This document shows positions 11,510-24,079 of a stretch of 64,000 nucleotides of DNA, piece by piece. Source of the DNA: Acheta domesticus (Eukaryota > Arthropoda > Insecta > Orthoptera > Gryllidae); assembly GCA_031308135.1 (NCBI GenBank), contig JAHLJT010008756.1:107400415-107464414 (forward strand), given 5' to 3'. Position 1 is the stretch's first letter; every line of letters starts with the position of its first letter. The notes beneath the pieces are model-generated. The model was given only the letters and a program-made list of their open reading frames with translations, ran no database searches and was not told the DNA's origin. Both the position numbers and the translations under genes were made by a program.

Positions 11510-13082
11510 AAAGTAATGAGAATTTGGAAGAAATTGACTATAGAATGCAGGTTGATGTATTGTTCCTGTAGTTCACTGTCAGATTGTTCTTTGGCCATTA
11601 ACATTCTTGCTTAATGACTAATATACCCGTCCCATTGGTATTTTCATAGTCATTGTGTACTGTTTTCAAAAGATATTTGAAGTAATGTGTCTTTCTTAGG
11701 AAAGAACATCATTGATTTGTGAAAGAATCTTGTTATGTTAATGAAATGCAAGTGCAGATTCTGCCTTTAAAAAAAGTTTTAATGATAGTGTTAAATTCAA
11801 CTCAAGTCATAAAAACACCTTGTGCTGTTTATGAATAATTAACAAGGTATAAAATATATTTGCTATAAACTGTTGAAGAATTTAAGTGAACTTAAATATC
11901 TCAAAATATTTATTGAAACTTGGATGCCTGTTGAGTATAAATAAAACATATTTTCAATTTCAACCAAAGGTGTAGGTTGTAATAAATGTTAATTTTTACA
12001 TTTATGTAATAAACAAACACGTTTAGTTTGCTTTCAAGCAACTTTTGGAATATTCTGTTTTCAAAACTATTTATTCATTTCAATTGTACGCAAAATATAT
12101 CTTGGTAATTGCAATGAATTCTTTGCAAGAAATTCCTAATGAATGATTATGCAGTGTATGTTGATGGACGGTTAACTGCAATTTTTGTAAACAGAAAGCA
12201 CTACGACATTCTGTCGTCCGACATGTCTGTGCTCTTCTGAAGTAACGTTATGTGCACTCATCTCCCCAGAGATCTCTTTTATTCAATTTGTTGAATTTCA
12301 ATTCATTTTTGTCACAGAAGATATTGCTGGGATTCTAATTTGTGCCAGCTTTGAAATTCATAATTTTGCAGTTGATTATCACGTTTTTTTGATACTGTCA
12401 AAGGGTTTTTGTTTGTTTTCTATTTTGTGGTCAATGTTGTCATTCTGTAGTTTTTTGTTTTGCTTTCAAAGCATATCCAATTAAATGTTGTTCTATGGTA
12501 ACGGCTTTGTGTTTATTTTTCAAAATTTTAAGAAAAGAGCCACGTTCCTACAAATTCCCCACAACCGACCTACACGTCTGGTTACAATATATTTATAAAT
12601 GGGATTATTATATGGGATTATTATTATATATATGGGATAGATATATATTATGTGGGATTTTGGTGATAAGGAATATCCAAACACACAGATAAATGGAATG
12701 AAACAAAATACATGAATTTTAATGGTCTGAAATCAACACTGTACAAATTTCTGTATACTCAGAAAAGCAATGAAAAAATATATGACCTTTCTCGGTTTTA
12801 CTAGTATGCATCCGATTTACGAATGATGTAATTGATTTAAATATACTGGTACTACACTTTTACATTAGGTAAATACTCATACTAGTGCTCAGTCGTACTA
12901 ATCCTTCTGACTATTGAACTTTTTTTTGCAACAAATTATATGAACATTTCTCCATAGTAAAACTCTCAATGTTTACATTATGACCTGGTTTTAAACACTC
13001 ATTCACGAATTCCCCTTTCCTCTTTCCCCTTTTTACACACACATTAAACATTCACTACAATGGCATCATTATTACTCAAACA
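11510..13082. other. unassigned AT-rich sequence
   Basis: No gene, RNA or repeat family was recognised. An A/T-rich imperfect TATATGGGATTATTA repetition occurs near 12590-12660. Confidence 0.5.
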
Positions 13083-13434
13083 TAATGTTGTATTCTTTTC
13101 TTTTTTCAAAAATCGTAAAAAGGTAATTTTTTTACTTTTCTTTCACGTCGTTAATATTTACACTGGCGGCGAATTGTTCACATTATTATATTTATGAGTA
13201 CATGTGCTTTAAATAATGTTAAGTAACGTTTCTCGAAAACACAACTGTTTTCTGTGAAAACTACCTCAAATTTCCGCATTTTTAAAAGCGCTCAAACGCC
13301 ATTTTCTCATAAATGGCTAAAAAATTTCTTCAAACGTTTCGATCAGATAGTGGTAATTGCACTCATTAATATGACGTAAAGTTTATTTTGAGGCATTTTT
13401 TGTTTTTTCAAAAATTGCAAAAATGTAATGCTCT
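13083..13434 (+). mobile_element. HX element, internal fragment
   Basis: One body unit and part of the next. TTCACGTCGTTAATATTTAC, GAGTACATGTGCTTTAAATA and CGCCATTTTCTCATAAATGG match other copies in plus orientation. Both element ends are missing. Confidence 0.7.
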
Positions 13435-15457
13435 ACAATTATAATAAAACCGTTGTATCACAAAACATATTTTCTCATCAAAAACTTCAATTTAAGCACC
13501 CAGCGGGGAAAAAATAGATTTATCTATTTTTTCAACCTCAGATCTCCACTACACGAGTTTTCTATAAAAAGAATGCCGATTTCTAGCGTAGGATTTCGGC
13601 ACTTCCTCTTTACCATATGACTAATAGTAAGGTAGGAAAGTAAAAATGTACGTTTGTTTTTGGCATATTAATTTCTACCGGTTCCTATCGTCTCGTCTGT
13701 CAACATTGCATTTGTATGCTTAAGACTTACTTTCTGTATTAGTTTGTTTATTTCTATTCAGTTTCATTTTTTTAAATCTCCAGTGTTGAGGAAAAAAAAG
13801 CAAGAAATAATTTATTGTTTAATTATTTTCCTTTAAACACAATTGTAGTAAGTGTAGTATAACTTTGTCTTTTTAAAACACTAATAGCATGATTGATAAC
13901 TTTATTCATTATTTTGAATCAAGAAAAATATAATTATTTGTAAAGTAGTAGAAATTTCAAATTGAACTAGGAAAGGCAAAGAACCATCAGTGAAATAAAT
14001 GCGGATTCATTATGAAGTACATCGTGTAAATAATTTATTTCACATTAAGTAATTTTTCATTTCGCAGAGATTTTAACAGAGTAATAGCTTTACACATAAT
14101 TTAGATTTAATATGAGGCATAACGTCCCTCGGAATATTACTGGCATGTTATGCTTCAACATGTACCACTTGTCGTACCTCATGCAAACGTCGTTAATCTG
14201 CGCTCGAGGAACTGCTAGGTACCTCTGGCAGGCCAAGTGGAGATGTTATGAGCCGTTCCTTTGGCCGATGACAATCTCACTCAATCGTCCGCAACGATGA
14301 GGAAAGAACGCTGAGAGGCTGTGGAGACGAAGGCTAGGAGAGCACAGTGGCGCAAACCACCAACCCTGCCTGTCTTGAAACATTCACAAAAGAATGGATT
14401 GTATGGTTAAGTATCAAAAGGAGTATCAAAATTGAATCAAGGTACTCAGAATTTATATTTCTTTCAATATTGGTGGCGACAGATAGGGTCGACACTGATT
14501 TCATTTCAGATGTCTTCTAAAATTGGCAATATTCAATTGTTTAATATTGTATTGAAAATTTATCAACATACAAAGTAACTTAAAGTTTTCGTATAAAACT
14601 AGTTGAACCATTAGCGTGTTTGTGTGCACACGTGCGTACGTGTGTTTTTCTGGAGTGAAAGAGGACAGAGAGTGTGGAGAACGACATCAATCACACTGTT
14701 ATTCGCTATTCAAGTTAAAAGGACATTATGGAGACTCAATGGAAGTTTATGCATTCTATACAGTTGGAAATGTACACTGAAAGCGAAATTGCACTTCGCT
14801 ATATAAAACGCCTTTGAGATATGCATTGCCCGTTAAAGTAACTGTCGGTGTGGTATTCACTATTCAGATCGAAATATTTGAAACTGGTAGCAGGGTTTAC
14901 ATTGTTTTCAGAGTACTTGACATGTGGTGTGTTTTATTTGCAGGGGTCACCAAAATGATTTTGAAATATGATTTTCCTCACTAAATAAATATCATTCCTC
15001 ACGCTGGCTTTCAGTTAGTTCTGGCCATATGACATTTCAAAACAATTGAGCTTTGCAAAGGCTTCCAATGATTATGTTTATGTAACCTGCGTAAATATGA
15101 AACATGACGCAAGGCTATTAAAACCACTGCTACTGTTTACTTCAACTATTGCAAGTGAGGTTAAATGGCGTAATCTAACCTTTATACGTGAACAAGGACG
15201 TAAGACTCTCAATTCGCTAGATGTGAGAGAAGTGGAGTGGAGTAGCTATTTTGTCAGCATATGATCAACTCAAACCTATAGCTCGTTTGCTAATGCAATG
15301 GTAATAATTGTACTACAAAAGACGGTAAAGTATATTTTTCTTCATAGGTAATATTAATTTTACTTTATTCTTTTTTTCAGTAAAAAGTAAAATAACTAAC
15401 AATAAGTATTATTAATAACAATTATTACAAATACGTTACATCAGAACAAAGCCAATA
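13435..15457. other. unassigned AT-rich sequence
   Basis: No recognisable coding motif or repeat family. Short open frames at 14112-14300 and 14624-14806 have no identifiable domain. Confidence 0.5.
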
Positions 15458-15670
15458 ATATGCATGTAATGCCCCGGGAGGGACCAGACAAGGTTTCTTA
15501 CTCTGCTGGCACGAGAGATCAGGCGCCTCTCCCCACACGTTTCCCCTTCCAGGTATCTCCTCCAAATGCATCCACAGAGCAACTTCTGAAAACTGGATTG
15601 GAACAGCCAGCCACTAGAATTATCCTTCATACATTGGTTAAATTCGATCCAGCTACGTAGCCAGAGATTA
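15458..15670 (-). mobile_element. tRNA-derived SINE1, copy 1, distal part (split by HX)
   Basis: Minus-oriented SINE1 body with the family landmarks TTTCCCC..TCCAGGTATCTCC, CAGCCACTAGAATTATCC and TTAAATTCGATCCAGCTACG. The tRNA-like head is displaced to 17270-17334 by the HX element. The central body of the SINE is shortened. Confidence 0.65.
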
Positions 15671-17269
15671 ACTAGTGGTTCTGCAGAATGGCACAGACTT
15701 TCCCATATTGGTTTTCTATTTCCTTGGTCTTCGCTAGCTATTCGGAATTGCCACATACTCTTCTTGTCAGCTGCCATCTGTCACCGCCAAAAGTACATTT
15801 TTGTCATTTTCTTAATTTTTCTATTGGTAGAACAGAAATATTAATTTTAAAATATTAAAAACACAAAACCTAGTACTAAATGGCAATTTTCTTTTAAAAA
15901 TAATGTGTCGTTCTAAAGAAAGTTGCGTTTTAGCGCTACTGAAAATGCAAAATTTGAAGCTCATTTTCAAAGAAAATTTTTGAGTTTTTCAAAATGCTTT
16001 ATTTGAAGTAATTCGAAACACTTACACTCACAAATATAATAATGTGTACAAATTGCTGGTAATGTGCATATTCAATATCTGAGAGATTTTTTAAAAAAAT
16101 TACCTATGTGTAATTTTGAAAAAAAACAAATAATTTATCAAAGTAAACATTACGTCATATTAAAGAGTGCCATTAGCACTATCCGATCGAAAAGTTTGCA
16201 GAATTTGTTTAGCCATTTATGAGAAAATGGCGTTTGAGCGTTTCTGAAAATGGGGAAATTTGAGCTAGTTTCACAGAAAACGGTTGTGTTTTCGATACAC
16301 TTTACTTTACATTATTTAAAGAACATGTACTCATAAATATAATAATGTGAACAATTCGCCGCTAGTGTAAATATTAACGACGTGAGAAACAAGTCAAAAA
16401 AAACTACAACTTGGCAATTTTTGAAAAAACAAAAGAATACAGCAATATGGCGCTTATGACATCTCATAGGTACATTTAGCACCATCTCTACCAAAAGTTT
16501 AAAGAAAAATTTGGAGCCATTTTTGAGAAAATCTAGTTTTTGTATTTTTTTTAAAAATTGCACATATTGCACGCAATATTGCGCGAAAAATACTAAAATT
16601 TTCGAAGAATGTACATGACTTTAAACAAAGAACTCACTTTGGAGAACACATTTTATTTGAAGGAAAATTTCTGTCTTCAATTTTGTAGTTGGAGAAAGAC
16701 GCCGAAAAATTCAAACTTTCACAATTTTCGAAAATTCAGAGTTATGCGTGAAAATCGGACCCATGCCATGTTAATATGTGTATTTTACTCTATTCAAACA
16801 AGAAATTTAAAGAGAAAAATTGGAGCCGTTTTTGAGAAATTTTGAAATGTCCGGGTGGCTTAATGTAAGTACCCCCAAATTTTGAAGAATCTTATTCAAA
16901 ATCTCAAAGCTTTGAATCAAACCAGATCGACTGGGGAATATCCATTTTGGAAGAAATCGTACGTATGGTTTAGGCGCTAGCAGAATTCACAGACGGAGAG
17001 ACGGACGGACGGACAGACAGACAGATGGACGTTTTCCTTTCAATTGGTTTTTCGGTATCAAAGACCCACAAAAGAGGGGTTCTGGCTACACCACGGTAAG
17101 GGGATTTTTTTCTCTTAATTTAGCAACTGGATTTATCCACTTTTTCGTTATCACGGCCCGGCAACGATTTTTTTCTGGCGAAAAATTGGCCATTTTTTTC
17201 GCGCAGCATTACATAACTTTCCCTATACTGCGTATATCACTCCCTGTATACGTACGTATACGGGAAAGG
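15671..17269 (-). mobile_element. HX element, full-length copy
   Basis: Complete copy with CTAG at the left edge (minus-strand 3' end, preceded by the GTGC/GCAC hairpin region) and CGTATACGGGAAAG at the right edge. Tandem-unit markers lie near 15920, 16226, 16530 and 16839, a period of about 306 bp. A GACGGACGGACAGACAGACA minisatellite is at 16990-17030. The right end forms a 60-bp imperfect palindrome (17216-17269). It interrupts SINE1 without a visible target duplication, the insertion falling between T and T on the element's strand. Non-coding. Confidence 0.8.
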
Positions 17270-17334
17270 AAAAATCGGGACTGTCGGGACTCGAACACTA
17301 GAACCTCCTGGCTAACAGCAATGCTTACTACTTT
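17270..17334 (-). mobile_element. tRNA-derived SINE1, copy 1, head (split by HX)
   Basis: GGGACTCGAACACTAGAACC is the minus-strand Box B region of the tRNA-like head, followed by the CAGCAATGC segment seen in all heads. It continues the SINE body ending at 15670. Confidence 0.6.
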
Positions 17335-17585
17335 TCGATTGTGAGGGATTAGTGATTTTGGGCGCGCCAACTGCTATGGTCATTTGACCCGTAAGTGTAG
17401 TGCATATTTAATCGCGGGAGGTGGCGGTGATCCTCCCCCTCGAGCTGGCTGATCCGGCGACGATCTGCCCGTCGGCTTACTTTTCCCCCCAATCAGGTGT
17501 CTTCCTCCACTCGGGGACCGCACCATCAGAGACAAGCTCCCAACTGGTCTCCCGGCATGTGTGGTAGTGAAGTGTATGTAAGTGT
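17335..17585 (-). mobile_element. tRNA-derived SINE1, copy 2 (truncated)
   Basis: Starts with a GATT-rich tail remnant, then CCCGTAAGTGTAGTGCAT, GATCCGGCG, CGTCGGCTTAC and CTCCCGGCATGTGTGGTAG. It stops before the tRNA-like head where copy 3 begins. Confidence 0.65.
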
Positions 17586-17985
17586 AGCTACTTTTCGAGC
17601 GATTGCTTAGTGATTGCGGGTGCGTCAACGGCTGAGAGAAGGCCAGATCCGGCACTGACTTACACATGGTCTAGCGGGGTTTTCCCCAACCAGGAATATC
17701 CCACCAGCGAGGCACCACCCCAGCCGTGAAGCTCCAAGCTCCCGACTTGTCTCCCGGCATGTGTTGTAATGTAGTGCATGCTAATATAAGTGTGCAGGTA
17801 AGAGGTGAAGATACAAGGAAGAGGAAGGAAATATTGTGTGGCCAGTTCGTTAAGGTACTGCTCCGACCCTCACCTGGTGTTGATTGAAAAAAACACCTAG
17901 GAACTCGAACCCAGGATCTCCCGGTGAGAGGGGCAGCAATGACATCAATTGAGGCCCTAAGCCGCCTAAGCCGAAGCTCCTTTTT
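17586..17985 (-). mobile_element. tRNA-derived SINE1, copy 3 (near full)
   Basis: Tail at left, then GATCCGGCACTGAC, TTTTCCCCAACCAGGAATAT, GTGAAGCTCCAAGCTCCCGA, the GGACAAGGAAGAGGAAGGAA-like segment, and the head ending GAACTCGAACCCAGGATCTC and CAGCAATGACATCAATTGAG (17905-17975). Box B and Box A are readable on the minus strand. Confidence 0.75.
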
Positions 17986-17989
17986 GAGG

Positions 17990-18290
17990 AGACGCATCCC
18001 TCTCTCAAGCGGACGACCTGTGTGGGAGTGCCTGCGCGCGGCCCACTGCGCCAGGAGGCGGGGCGTGGCGGGGCGTGGCGGGGCGTGGCGGCGGCCAGGT
18101 GCGGCGCCGGGCGGCGTCAATTAGCCCGGGGCGCGCCGAGCGGCGCGGCGTCGCGCCTATTTATACGCCGCTTCCTGGAAGCGATCGCGCGAGCGCGCTG
18201 CCCAGCGGGAGGGTCAGCGGGAAGGCGAGGTGGGGCGTCGCTCGCTGTCGCCGACGCGCTCAAGCGGGATCGTTTCATATCGATGGGGGG
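17990..18290. other. CpG-rich block with TATA-like motif
   Basis: About 300 bp of very GC- and CpG-rich sequence in an otherwise AT-rich region. It includes three tandem copies of GGGGCGTGGC (18058-18090) and CGCCTATTTATACGCCGC (about 18154-18171), a TATA-like motif followed by more CpG-rich sequence. It could be a host promoter or a GC-rich repeat. It sits exactly between SINE1 copies 3 and 4, which favours a repeat-associated origin. No coding motif is recognised. Confidence 0.4.
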
Positions 18291-18292
18291 GG

Positions 18293-18770
18293 GTCGATTG
18301 ATTGATTGGTGATGCCGTGTTTCAGCCTCTTGTAGTCATTTGTCTCGTAAATGTATGCATTTCTATCATGGGTGATGGTGGTGTTCTTCCCCAGCTAGAT
18401 GTTGACATCCAGCACCGACTTACCGCCGGCTTGAGTGGTTTTCCCTATCCGGTTATTTCCCCCAGTGGTCCACTGCCACGGCCGGTTCAAGCTCTCAGCT
18501 CGCAACGTGTCTCCCGGGTAGTGTAGTGCATGTACGTGTGTGTGTAAGGGGTGAGGATAGGACAAGGAAGAGGAAGGAAACATCGCACCGTAGCCCATTT
18601 GTCGGCAGTCGGAGAAACTACGGGAAAATACCGATCAGAACAGCCGACCGTGAGAATTCACCTCCAGACAGCAGCTGAAGTCGACCTGCCTTTTCTGCCA
18701 CTTTCGGAACTCCAATTGAAGAATCTCCCTATCACATGAACTGCAATGACATCAATACGTGCCTTATGCC
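18293..18770 (-). mobile_element. tRNA-derived SINE1, copy 4
   Basis: Begins with the (GATT)n tail GATTGATTGGTGATGCC. The body includes GACATCCAGCACCGAC, GGTTTTCCCTATCCGG, GTGTCTCCCGGGTAGTGTAG, GACAAGGAAGAGGAAGGAAA and CCGATCAGAACAGCCGACCG. The head is degraded but retains CTGCAATGACATCAATACG at 18739-18757. Confidence 0.7.
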
Positions 18771-18784
18771 CTGTGCGCCAGCCT

Positions 18785-19240
18785 GTTGGATTTTCGACAC
18801 TAGCTTCATGACTAAGTCGAATGCAACTCTGCACGAGAATCCTACCATCCGCACCATCCATCATCTACCATCCGCACCATCCTACCATCTGCACGAGAAT
18901 TCTACCATCCAGCTGCTTTGATCGACAGTTTTCTGTGGATTCTCTGAGCAATACTAGTCCAGACGAATGCCAGAAGAGCACCCTATCGAAGAAGCCAAGG
19001 GCCGTATACGGTTTTTCGTTCCTCATCCTTGATCTCTTCTCTCTCCTTCCACACACATGCATTACACCACATGTCGGGAGATCAGTTGAGAGTTTAGAGC
19101 TAACGCCATGCTGAGAGAAGATACGTGGATGGGGAACCCACTATTCGACGAGCAGATCGGCACCGGATCTCACTTTCACGTCCCACATGGGAAGTCGTCA
19201 CACATTGCGATATATCGTGCACCACACTCACAGGGAAAAT
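18785..19240 (+). mobile_element. tRNA-derived SINE1, copy 5
   Basis: Opposite orientation to copy 4 and head-to-head with it. Landmarks in plus order are TTTTCGACACTAGCTTCATG, GAATTCTACCATCCAGCTGC, GTTTTCTGTGGATTCTC, CATGTCGGGAGATCAGTTGA and GGCACCGGATCTCAC. An internal short duplication (CTACCATCCGCACCATCC) is present at 18840-18905. Confidence 0.65.
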
Positions 19241-21040
19241 GGAGAAAACAGTTTACACGTCCAGAATTAATACTCACTCATCCCGCGCAGTAGTGGGGCT
19301 TGCGGGACCAAAGGCAAGGGATTAAGGGCAACGGTTCCCTAAGGGACAAAGTCCATTTCCATATGCTTTATTCCTTTTCCGTTCCGATGTTCCCCGTTTA
19401 ACTGAGAATCTACTAAAATCTACGTTGCAGGAGATCAGTTTATTGATGGTTGCACTACAGGATTGCTTAGTATTCATAAAGTTTTCGCAGAAGGCGTGAG
19501 GCCGCAGTTTCAATTGCTCTCGACCCTCGTGAGTAATATGCTACTGCTAGTACCTAATTTTTATTTGTAATAATCTACTGTCAACACCACAAATTAGGCT
19601 CTAAGTTTGATTCGAGAAAATCTGATGTTCTCCATGTTAGCCATTAAATATTTTGGAAGTCTTATTTTGTAAATCCAAATATTGTACGGCCCTGATGATA
19701 ATAATAATAGTGAAATGTGATAATAAGTGATGATATTCGAATAACTGGTAGGACAGAGAACCTATGGCAGATCACCCAGAAAATCCATTTCATTGACCAC
19801 AAATTCGGAATACTGTGACTGAACTCTGGGCCTTCGACCAAGAAGTGGAAATCGCGCGTAGAGTCCGCTTTGCTACGCGCTGCCACCGCTAAAATGGTCA
19901 CTGGTGTTCTGTGTTGTCCACCGTGTCGCAAAGGCAGCAACTGCGGGCGGCGTGGGCGGCGGAGGTGGGAGTTCTCGGAAGCAGCGGCTGGCAGCTCGAC
20001 AAAGAGGCATTGGCGCCAGCGGACGACAACACAGGCGCCTTCTCTCCCTTCTCCTCCCCTCCTCTCCCTCCCCCTCTATAACTCACTCTTAGCCTCTGCT
20101 AACAGGTTGCTTTGCTTAGTGGGCGGTCATGGATAGGTGGAGAGAACTATATGTAGTTCATTCTTCTGGCAATAGACGTCGTGGCTGGGAAGAGCACAAC
20201 AGGCGAGTTTTTGTCAAAGGGTCCGCAAAGCTGACAACTACATTTTCATTCAGAAAAATTCTGAGAAGAATAAAATGAATCAATTTCTGAACGGTTTCCC
20301 TTGTTCAGTTGGCAAAAACAGAGTAACAATAATGTCAGAAAGGTCTGAATTGACAAAGAGAAACATCGAGTGGCTGAGGTGACCCACAGAGTAACTTTTT
20401 TCTTGCAGGGAAAAGTCTATTTTCCTCGCCTATTCCTTTCTTCTTCTTATTTAATTCGAACACTTCAAGTTTACTATGATTCGCCTAAATTCATCATCCA
20501 AGTGTTCGGTCTAACGATGGCTTTCAACACAGACTTTCAGAGTTCTCAGGTATCTTGACAATCTACGTCAGCAATCCTAACACTAACAGGTCATCATCAG
20601 TGCTTAACCCTGAAGAGCGATTCACAAATTCACTGCCTCCTCCCACAATAAGGATGTACGTAGACGTTGGACTTTGGACAGTCCACTTCTTTCTCATGTT
20701 GAAAATATTAATCCTATACTGGATCGGTGACAAGAGACATCAATAATCCGGTGGGTCATGGAGAACAATTACCTACGTTATTTCTGTATAGATAAGAGGT
20801 TATAGAATAATACCGAGATTATTTTACATTATTAGAATCTAAATTATTTCTGTACAGTAGAGATTAGTTTTGCGGATCACATATATTACCAATAGGTGGT
20901 GGCAAATTGTAATTTCTGGATATGAATATTAAAATTTTGGAAAAAACCGTGCCTATATTTGACAGGTGAAAATATAACCCTGAAACACACGACTCCCTAA
21001 ACGGTCTGTTTCTTAACAGACCTCTATTGCCGGTAACAAA
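19241..21040. other. unassigned, with a GC-rich stretch at 19870-20110
   Basis: No gene recognised. 19870-20110 is locally GC-rich (GCGGGCGGCGTGGGCGGCGG) and ends in a C/T-rich tract with CTCTATAACTCAC. The remainder is AT-rich and featureless. Confidence 0.4.
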
Positions 21041-21988
21041 CTAGTGATGCTAGAACAGCAAGTACTTTCTCGCATTATTCTTAACTGCTCCTTAATATTA
21101 TAGTATGCGAAAAGTACTCAAATGTTTGAAAAACTGTACATGACATTTTTTCAAAAAATCTATCATTAAGGAACAGATTATATTAAGGGAAAATTTCTTC
21201 TCTCACACTCTCTTAAACATCCTTCACACTATACAATAAAAACTTTTAATACAAATTTTATTTTTTTCTTAATTTCCAAATTGTACGTTGTATTAAGTTC
21301 AAGCACAAATTTTTTGAAAGAATTGTACATAACTTTCTTAAAGAATTTAATTTTTAGAACAGACATTGTTTACAGCGGCAATCTCTATCTTCTATTTTGT
21401 AACTTTTAACTCTTAAAATGTTGCAAATTTCAAAAATGCATAGATTTCGCCGGTAATGAAACTAGCACACGTTTTTGACCGTCTTTTGATAGATACAAGA
21501 AGAAAATTTAATAATGAAAATTGGAGCTGTTTTGAGAAAATTTGTTTCATAAAATGAAAAACTGCCTTATTTCACGCAAAATTACTCAAATAGCCACATT
21601 TTTCAGAAATTGTCCTTATTTGGAGATCTGTATTGATAGAAAACATTGTATTAAGAAACAATCTCTATCTTTAATAGTGTGTTGTAGGAAGACGCCGAAA
21701 AAATTGAACTTTCGCAATTTTGAAAAACTTTGGAATTTCAATGAAAATGAGACCTACACCATTCTCTTAGGCATCCTTTACGCTATCCGAGAACCAAGTT
21801 AAATCAAAACATATTGAGCCATTTTTGAGAAAAAATGAAAATGTTTTCGAGGCTTCGTATCAAGTACCCTCAAAAATCGAAATATGCGTTTCAAATGCAA
21901 TGTATCGTGTTCATTCAAATCGATCAGGGAACATCAATTTTGGAGAAAATGGGCTGGGTGAAGCTTTGGAGAAAATCGGATGATGGCG
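21041..21988 (-). mobile_element. HX element, diverged subfamily copy
   Basis: CTAG at the left edge, with hairpin TGCT-loop-AGCA and CACTAG then TT on the minus strand. Family segments include GAAGACGCCGAAAAAATTGA (21689-21708), GAGCCATTTTTGAGAAAAAATG (21816 on) and CAAGTACCCTCAAAAATCG. Unit markers near 21533 and 21828 are about 294 bp apart. The 5' end (ACTTTCCC side) is missing; the copy stops at a C-run near 21998 where SINE1 sequence starts. Confidence 0.65.
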
Positions 21989-22128
21989 GAGACCCCCCCC
22001 CCCGGGGGCTTTTTGGTGAGGTCCGGCGCTGACCTACCCGTCGGCTAGGGGTGCTTTCCAGAAGATAGCAGCTGAATGCGGCCTAGCTATCTAGCTATTA
22101 TTGAAAATCCTGCCACCATTGCGAGCTG
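21989..22128 (-). mobile_element. tRNA-derived SINE1, copy 6 (internally deleted)
   Basis: GGTGAGGTCCGGCGCTGACC, then directly AGATAGCAGCTGAATGCGGC and GAAAATCCTGCCACCATTGC. The middle of the SINE and the tRNA-like head beyond CTGCCACC are missing, and LTR sequence abuts at 22129. Confidence 0.65.
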
Positions 22129-22312
22129 GGGTTCTCTTGGCAAATACTGAGGCGACTCGTCTCAGAAGTCGGAGTGCTGTGGAGAGCAGCGTTCCTTAGG
22201 AGTGTTCCTTAGGAGTGTACATAGTGTAATAAACTATTGTAAATAAATATGTACAGTAAACTCCGTGTCTGTGTTCTTCCTCATCTCATGACGACGTCAC
22301 AATATCTTGCGT
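22129..22312 (+). mobile_element. LTR retrotransposon LTR, 3' fragment
   Basis: Matches, in opposite orientation, the last 185 bp of the solo LTR at 24080-24667. Shared landmarks are GCGAGCTGGGGTTCTCTTGG, GGAGAGCAGCGTTCCTTAGG, the polyadenylation-type motifs AATAAA, CTCCGTGTCTGTGTTCTTCC and the terminal GACGTCACA. The 5' two-thirds is absent. Confidence 0.8.
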
Positions 22313-22841
22313 AAGACACTTTCTTTACAAAGCAAATAAATTTTCATTGTAAAAGAAAATAAATGGTCCGTAATTATTCCATTTTGTAACTATAACGCTT
22401 GAAAATAATACTTCACGCACTGTTGGTAGGCCTTGTTCATATTAACCAACAAATGTTCAAAATACATTCAGTACATACGAGCAGTTTAAATTATGTGTGT
22501 ATATTATTACTTTGAGCGGCGTGTAAACCATTTTGATAAACACCATATCCTTTTTAGGGAGCTATGTCTCGAACAATCGTGCATATTTTCAAATTGCTGC
22601 TTTCAAATTTTCTATTAGTTTTGAAACGAGTAATTCTTTATTTTTGATTAACTCGTGGGTATGCAGTGTATATCGAGATTTATAAGAGAGGCAATGGGGC
22701 AGACAAGTTGAATTTTTTCCGACGACACTTCGCTCTAACGGCAGCAATCCGCAATAATCTGGTCGAAGTAGAAGTGAGTATTGCCGCGTGTACAGTGAAA
22801 ATAGGTATATCGCAGAGGATTCCCAAATTTACATCTTATTA

Positions 22842-22891
<50 letters not shown>

Positions 22892-23455
22892 CATAATGCT
22901 AATAACTATTACTTGCAGTTTTCAACCTGTTGGTGTTGGAATATTCCAACAGAAAAGTTTAAATAAAGGGGAAAAGTTTTCATGTAAATAGTGTAAAGGA
23001 AGTCCATGACGGGAATAAGACGGATCTTATAATTTCTTTTAAGCAGCCATAGTTAGCCTGCAGTGCTGATGGGATAACTAAGAGTTGTCAAGGATTTGAA
23101 TTGTTGGAAATCAAGTGCCCTTACCAGTAGCGTAGCGAGGGGGAGGCGAGGGGGCGGCGCGCCCCGGTTACACCATTTTAGGGGTGACACCAAGTAAAAT
23201 ATTTTATAGTTGGAATAATACAATTCAAATCATTTACTTAAAAATTGTATATATTAATCAAGACTATCTGATTTGGCTCTATTGTCAATAGAAGATGACA
23301 TTGCAATAAGTATAGATTTTAATGAAATTATAAATACGTTTAGTGCGCTAAAATCTTGTAAAGAGGTTTTATAAATAATTTACATTTGTTGATAAGTTAT
23401 GTTTAATTTTAAAATATTTATTTAAAAAAGATATTGTAATTATTCTTAAGTTGCT
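22313..23455. other. unassigned AT-rich sequence with a (TA)n run
   Basis: No gene recognised. A (TA)n microsatellite occupies 22843-22888. A GGGGGAGGCGAGGGGGCGGC-like GC block is at 23137-23160. Confidence 0.5.
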
Positions 23456-24079
23456 GGTACCCGGCGCGTTGCTGCCGCAGAAGAAATAATTGAGAAAATA
23501 TTCGTCTCCCCCCTCTCTTTATTCTCCTCTCTCCCTCCCCCTCTGTCTTTTTCCTCCTCTCTCATTTTCCCCACTTTCTCTCTTTTCCATCTGTGTTTCT
23601 TTTCCCCCTCTGTGTGTCTCTTTTCTCCCTCTATCTCTTTCCTCCTTGTGTGTGTCTCTTCTTCTCTCACTCTCTGACCCTTTTCCCGCTCTCTCATTTC
23701 CCTCCCTTCATTTCCTCCTCTCTCTATTCCCCCTCTCTCTATTTGTCCCTCTCTATTTTCCCTCTCCCTATTTTTCCCTCTCTATATTTTCCTTCTCACT
23801 ATTTTCCTTCTCTATTTTCCCTCTCCTTCCCTCTCTCTTTTGCCCTTCTCTATTTTTCCTCACTCTTTCCCTCTCTCTTTTTTTACCTGTCTCTTTTTCA
23901 CTTTCCTGTCATCAACTTGCGCCGCCTGCTCCTTGTGTGCACCTCGACATCGCCCCACAGCACACGGCAACGCCCAGCAACAATGAAGCTCACGTGCATT
24001 GGGAATTGCATTCAACTATAACGTTATCAAGTGCTCTAGCGCCATCTAGTGGAGTTACAATAATTGTACTATGTCTATT
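23456..24079 (+). repeat. polypyrimidine-tract element, copy 2, left part
   Basis: Opens with GGTACCCGGCGCGTTGCTG, continues with about 390 bp of CT-rich sequence, then the block CACGGCAACGCCCAGCAACA and ATGAAGC shared with 10890-10925, then TCTAGCGCCATCTAGTGGAG. The solo LTR interrupts it at 24080. A GCATTGCCGGGGTA motif at about 24825-24839 is an inverted counterpart of the left end and may mark the right boundary. Open frames here are low-complexity. Confidence 0.5.
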
